A stretch of 64,000 nt of DNA from Hydra vulgaris (Eukaryota; Cnidaria; Hydrozoa; Anthoathecata; Hydridae): NCBI RefSeq assembly GCF_038396675.1, contig NC_088934.1, forward strand, positions 49,400,001 through 49,464,000, given 5' to 3'. This document shows positions 59,580 through 64,000 of the stretch, one piece after another (within the stretch, counting starts at the first letter, position 1; each line of letters starts with the position of its first letter). A program made the translations under genes and the position numbers. The notes below the pieces were generated by a model. The model ran no database searches. It was not told where the DNA came from and worked only from the letters and a program-made list of their open reading frames with translations.

Positions 59580-60873
59580 CTATCAAAAAATATTGAATTA
59601 TCATTAAAAGAAAAATTAAATAAATGTGAAGCCTATAGTCTGGCACTGGATGAATCAACAGACAGAGGTGATACTGCTCAGCTAGCCATTTTTATTAGAG
59701 GTATAAATAGTAACTTTGAAGTAATTGAAGAACTGTTAGATATTAATCATATGAAGGACACAACAAGAGGAGAAGATATTCTCTCTGAAGTGAAAAAAAC
59801 ATTGGTGAAATTTGAATTACCAGAAAAGAAACTCTGTGGTGTCACTACAGATGGAGCAAGTGCACTAACAGGAAAAAATATTGGATTTATTGCATTACTT
59901 AAGAAATCCATTAATTATGAAATTATTTCATATCACTGCATTATACACCAAGAGCAGTTATGTGCAAAAGTATTGGAGATGAAGAATGTTTTGGAACTTG
60001 TTATTCATACTGTTAACTTTATAAGAAGTCGTGGCCTTAATCACAGACAGTTCAAACAATTACTTGAAGGTTGTGGTAGTGAGGCTGAAGATGTAATTTA
60101 TTTCAGCCAGGTTAGATTGCTTAGTCGAGCTGCTACTCTGAAAAGATTTTGGATACTATTACCTGAAATAGTGCTGTTTCTAAAAATTAAAGGGAAAGAC
60201 ACAAGCTTGCTTGAAAATATTGACTGTCTGAGTGATTTGGCATTTTTGATTGACATGACTCAGATGTTAATGGAATTAAATCTTAAGTTGCAGGGTAAAG
60301 ATCAACTTATTAGTAAATTGTTTGAAAATGTAGAAAAATTTGTTTTAAAATTAAAACTTCTGAAACAACAATTAAGTTCTAAAGTACTTGTCCATTTCAA
60401 GGCATTATCAGAAAGAAAAAAATGAGTTAGACTTATTTGCGCATCCATTTTCCATCAAAGCTGAGACAGTTAGAAATGAATTTCAAATGGAATTAATAGA
60501 ATTGCAAAACAATAAAGATCTTAAAGAAGCCTACAAAGAAGTAGAATTATTAGAATTTTATAAAAAATACATGAGCATTGAAGTTTTTCCTCATTTGTGC
60601 AGACATGCTATTAAATATTTTTCACTTTTTGGAAGCACATACAACTGCGAACAGTTATTCTCAAAAATTAAGCATGTAAAAACAGAACAGAGAAATAGAT
60701 TGACAGATGAACACCTTACTAATACCCTTCGAATTGCATCATCAAATATAACAGCAGACATAGATCATTTATGCATAAAAAAAACAGTTTCAAGTTTCAC
60801 ATTGATCGAACTTTTGTATAACTTCACTTTGAACCTTAATTATGAGTGTAACTGTTTATTTAAATTTAAATAA
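59580..60873 (+). pseudogene. hAT transposase core and C-terminal domain
   Basis: From about 59560: KCEAYSLALDESTDRGDTAQ (first Asp), KKLCGVTTDGASALTGKNIG (second Asp), YHCIIHQEQLCAKVLEM, SRGLNHRQFKQLL; then in another frame from about 60425 ELDLFAHPFSI and, near the end, LFGSTYNCEQLFSKIKHVKT (dimerisation helix). The frame shifts at an A run near 60415, and a stop occurs near 59549. Otherwise well kept. The N-terminal part lies on the other side of the Kolobok-like insertion. Confidence 0.88.
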
Positions 60874-61299
60874 AAACTTCAAATATAATAATTTTTATTT
60901 TGGGTATTTTATGTTTGTGGCCCTCAAGTTGATTTTGAAACGAATTAATGGCCCTTACTGTAAAAAGGTTGGACATCCCTGATGTACAAGACAAAACATC
61001 TTTTGAATAAAATTTGTTTAAAAAATTTATACCATTCATTTATACATAGTCATATTAACTATTGTAATATTACCTAGGCAAACAATTATTCAGCTTTCCT
61101 AAAAAATATTTATACAAAACAAAAGCAAGTCGATTAGTTTTGGGCGCAGATACGTACGAAAGTGCCAAGCTCAAGGAAATAAATGCTCTAAACGTACACG
61201 AACTAAATATCTACCATAACTTTAAGGCAGTGCTCCTTGGCCCTTCCTCGGTGTCGTGAGCCCTGGTATATTTAAAAGTTATCTAAATAAATTTGTCTG

Positions 61300-62413
61300 C
61301 CTAAAATAATTTTTGCTTTTTAAAAATTTTTTGTATCAAAGTTGTCAATTAAAATTTTTCTTTTAATTTGAATTAAACGATTTTCTTTCATCATTTTAAA
61401 ATTAAAATAACAATTAAATTAATAAGGTTACAGAGCTTATAAAACCACGTACGTAAAGCAGTTAACTATTTAAAGAGATTAGAAAACCCTTCCCTTGTAA
61501 CAAAAAACGTGAATGTCCTAGATCAAAACTTATTTCGAGGGAGGAGGCCCACATACCTTCTGGTGTCGTCAGCTTTGGTCGGACTAAAAAAAATAAAACT
61601 AACCTCTAATCCCTGCATTTTTACTTCCTTTTTTTGATTCCGAAGAAAAAAGGATATTTTTTTAATAAAACATTTTTTCATGTTAATGTAATTAACATTA
61701 ATGCCTAATAAAACAAATTAGTACTAAATAAATATTCAAAGATAATTTCATTTATGTAATGGGTTACTGAGTGCAGGGGCGGTGCAACCATTGGTGAATG
61801 ACCTAATAAACTATGATTAATTCTTTGAAAGTTTTAAATATTATAGTTTTTGGTTTCTCCTTAAAAGCGGAGAAAATCAAAAACTATGCTTTGATTACCA
61901 ACAATTCCCAATTTCACTAGTACAATAACATATAAAGCTTTGTACGCTTCTTATCAACATATTTAAATATATATATACATAAATAGTTAGAATAATGTTG
62001 CCACAAATGCATCGCAACAACAACAAAAAAATGGTTACTTTATGAGACGTTGCTCGAAAAAAAAAAAAAAACAACTTCGACTGTAGACATGCAAAAAAAA
62101 TTTTCTTAATCTTTTATTGAATATAAAAAAAAATATTTTTTATCAAATATCAGAAAAGCAAAATTCGATTTTTAGAATTCTTATAAAAATACTCATTAAT
62201 TTTGTGATGTATTAATAATCCACATTAAACAATATACATAATAAATATTCCCCTAATTAAATATTTAAAACAAGTAAGGCTAAAAATTCATATAATATAA
62301 TAATTAAAAATGTACTAATATTTATCTCATTTTCAAATAAAAAGTTTTTAAAGGATTGCCTGACGTAAAAAAGCTTGATGACCAAATATTAAATGCATTT
62401 CTTCACAAACGTT
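61300..62413 (-). other. 3' flank of the serine-rich gene
   Basis: AT-rich, including the probable 3' UTR below 62414. GGTGTCGTSAGC occurs twice (61249 and 61562), probably LINE 3' sequence. No gene seen. Confidence 0.4.
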
Positions 62414-64000
62414 TTAACTCTGATTAGATTGTCTGCGTATCAACATGCGACGTTTCTGGAGTTCTGCTAAAAAAGACCCGGGTATAGCTGCTTCTGGTTC
62501 ATTGTCTATTGTAGACTGAGATGGAGTGGAATGAGAACTAGTTTCTGACTGTTGTTTTTGTATTGGGTGATTTATTGGTTTATGAACAGAACTTGGAACT
62601 GGTGAAGAATTTCTTCGAACTTCTAACGACCTATTTGGTGTAGAAGCAGGGCTTAAACGTTTTAATAACTCTGCAGGACTATGACCATTGAAGGCTTGTA
62701 TAAGACTTGGATTATTCCTGTTTATGCCATATTGATAACCCTTATTGGAAACAGTATGATGTTTTGACTTTGGTAAGTTCATTTTATAATCAGGAAATTC
62801 AGGAATAATTTCACTGTTAAAGCTGTTTGACCGATGCATGTTGTTTGTTGGAATACTAGGACTACGAACACTTGCAGTTGCTAACATATTTCGTTTGAAA
62901 TGACTGCGATCAATTGTTGCATACCTTAAGTCATTACGAGCCAATGCAGAACCAGATAACTCGCTATCATCACAATCTATCTCAATAACGTCTGAATCGC
63001 TACCACTACGGTGAGTCTTTTTTACGTGTTTATTTTGTGAACTTAAAGAGTTATAAGAACCAATTCCAGAACTATCACATGTTTCAATACTAGACCAACT
63101 ATTTGTGCTATATTGAGATGGTATACTTCGAGAGACTGAAAATAAATGCATTATTAAAAAATAAAAAAAATGAACTGAAGATTATATCGAAATACCTCTT
63201 TTCAAAGCAACCGATAAAAACGAATCGTTTTTGTCAGTTTGATTAGTTGATACTATTCTTATTTATTAGCAGTTAATATATTACTATTTCAATAATTATT
63301 TTAATAAAAAAATACTTTCAAGTGAAAGTCAGTAGTGTTTTTATTGTTTTTATTATAATATATGATAATTATGTTAATTTAAAAACTACATTTATAACTA
63401 TTTTAGAAAATTAACTTAACTATTTAATGTTTAATAATGAATTTAATTACCTATATATAAATATTAGAAGAATTTTATTGTTTTAATGATTAGAAGAATC
63501 TAGAAAAAAAGTTTTGTTTTATTCTTTTAATAAAATTTTGTTTATATAATTTAATTTTTTTAAACATTCTAAATATTTATATAAATATAATATTTATTAA
63601 TTAAAATATAGTATTTATTATATAATTTAGTTTAGCATATAATAAATAAATATATTTATATTGTTTTAAAACTACTATTTATCAAATGTTAAAAGTTTTT
63701 ATTGATTTTAATTTATCATTCATTTTCTTTTTCATTTTAATAGTTTAATGAAACAATATTCCAAAAATTTTTTGTTTATTAAATTGATATATAAATAAAA
63801 ATTAATCATAAAAATAAATTAACCTCGCAAGGAATCTTCATTATTGTCATTTTTGTAATTAGTTTCAGCTCCGTGAATCTCGTTTAAAGTGACAGGATCA
63901 TACATTGCAATCGGTTTTTCAATTGAATCGCTAGAAGAATACGATAAATGCATGGATTGCTTTTCAGAAAAGTTGCGATTTGGTTGTGGAACACTTACAG
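62414..64000 (-). CDS. serine-rich host protein of unknown function, last two exons (5' part outside window)
   Basis: The last exon runs 63135-62414 (acceptor ATTTTCAG, stop TAA). The exon before it runs from beyond the window edge to 63824 (donor GTTAAT), and the junction codon is Val in phase. The visible 300 residues are hydrophilic and Ser/Asn-rich, with no membrane segment. Features: IAMYDPVTLNEIHG, NSWSSIETCDSSGIGSYNSL, an acidic-flanked SDSDVIEIDCDDSE that looks like a SUMO-interacting motif, APAELLKRL-like SPAELLKRLSP, and a C-terminal GSFLAELQKRRMLIRRQSNQ. It could be the disordered tail of a signalling or cytoskeletal scaffold. I do not recognise the family. Confidence 0.75.
63136..63823 (-). 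other. intron of the serine-rich gene
   Basis: 688 bp, very AT-rich, GT-AG borders, no repeat recognised. Confidence 0.7.

Larger units (their letters stand above)
56259..60981 (+). mobile_element. hAT transposon with 8-bp target duplication, host of a nested element
   Basis: Ends CAGGGTTGTCCAACGCGTGG and GGTTGGACATCCCTG; ATGTACAA is duplicated at 56251-56258 and 60982-60989. The coding sequence starts about 56550 (QQSVMKTKVISSYSATKISF), is interrupted by the Kolobok-like element, and continues to 60873. The N-terminal zinc finger is not visible. The family resembles GTF2IRD2/ZBED-like hAT transposases. Confidence 0.92.
55800..61210 (+). mobile_element. LINE relic interrupted by a hAT element
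   Basis: Before the hAT: STGVPLGLIFGP, INDI, an altered catalytic box (YAYD for YADD), LNEWFIANKLSLNTDKTTYI. After it (60990 on): HSFIHSHINYC, RLVLGADTYESAKLKEINAL. These are the middle and end of one reverse transcriptase, cut at 56258/60982. The altered YADD box and stops show it was already dead or has decayed since. Confidence 0.75.

Noticed and set aside
61560-61590. 27-bp micro-exon on minus with AG and GTATGT borders
   Set aside because: It lies beyond the stop of the serine-rich gene, and its words recur at 61.25 kb as repeat sequence.

Overview
The window is a very AT-rich animal genome segment. Intron-split genes, long (TA)n arrays, CR1/jockey-like LINEs, Penelope-like elements with GIY-YIG ends, hAT, Tc1, Kolobok-like and RAG1-like DNA transposons together point to a cnidarian, most likely Hydra. 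That assignment is inference from composition and element families; no search was run.

The backbone is one host gene on the minus strand, about 45 kb from 48.57 kb down to 3.17 kb. I assembled it from twelve short exons whose splice sites and codon phases fit end to end. It encodes a 283-residue protein that begins with a complete C3HC4 RING finger and a following segment like RNF212/RNF212B, the Zip3/HEI10-type SUMO or ubiquitin E3 ligases of meiotic crossover control. Its introns, one of them about 20 kb, hold most of the repeats.

Layout. 1-2 kb: decayed RAG1-like copy on minus. 3.2-4.8 kb: last two exons. 5-10.3 kb: LINE 3' end, palindromes with TA arrays, a Penelope-like element split by a 926-bp MITE, and an inverted second copy of that MITE. 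10.3-19.8 kb: exons 10 to 5 among minus-strand LINE pieces and a hAT fragment. 19.8-27.9 kb (intron 4): tandem arrays, a plus-strand LINE, a hAT, and a possible small plus-strand gene with micro-exons whose last exon overlaps a strongly structured RNA-like region. 27.9-28.3 kb: exons 4 and 3. 28.3-48.3 kb (intron 2): MITEs, a SINE, LINE copies, a RAG1-like copy on plus, a trinucleotide array, a 3-kb transposon with about 260-bp inverted ends, a deleted Tc1 and a nearly complete CR1-like LINE. 48.3-48.6 kb: exons 2 and 1. 48.7-55.7 kb: TA arrays, Penelope and LINE relics. 55.8-61.2 kb: a three-level nest, a Kolobok-like element with an intact 594-aa transposase inside a hAT inside a LINE. 62.4-64 kb: the 3' end of a second minus-strand host gene, serine-rich and not recognised.

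Only the two minus-strand genes look like ordinary host genes. The plus-strand micro-exon gene is a prediction. Everything else with coding potential is of mobile-element origin, and nearly all of it is broken.
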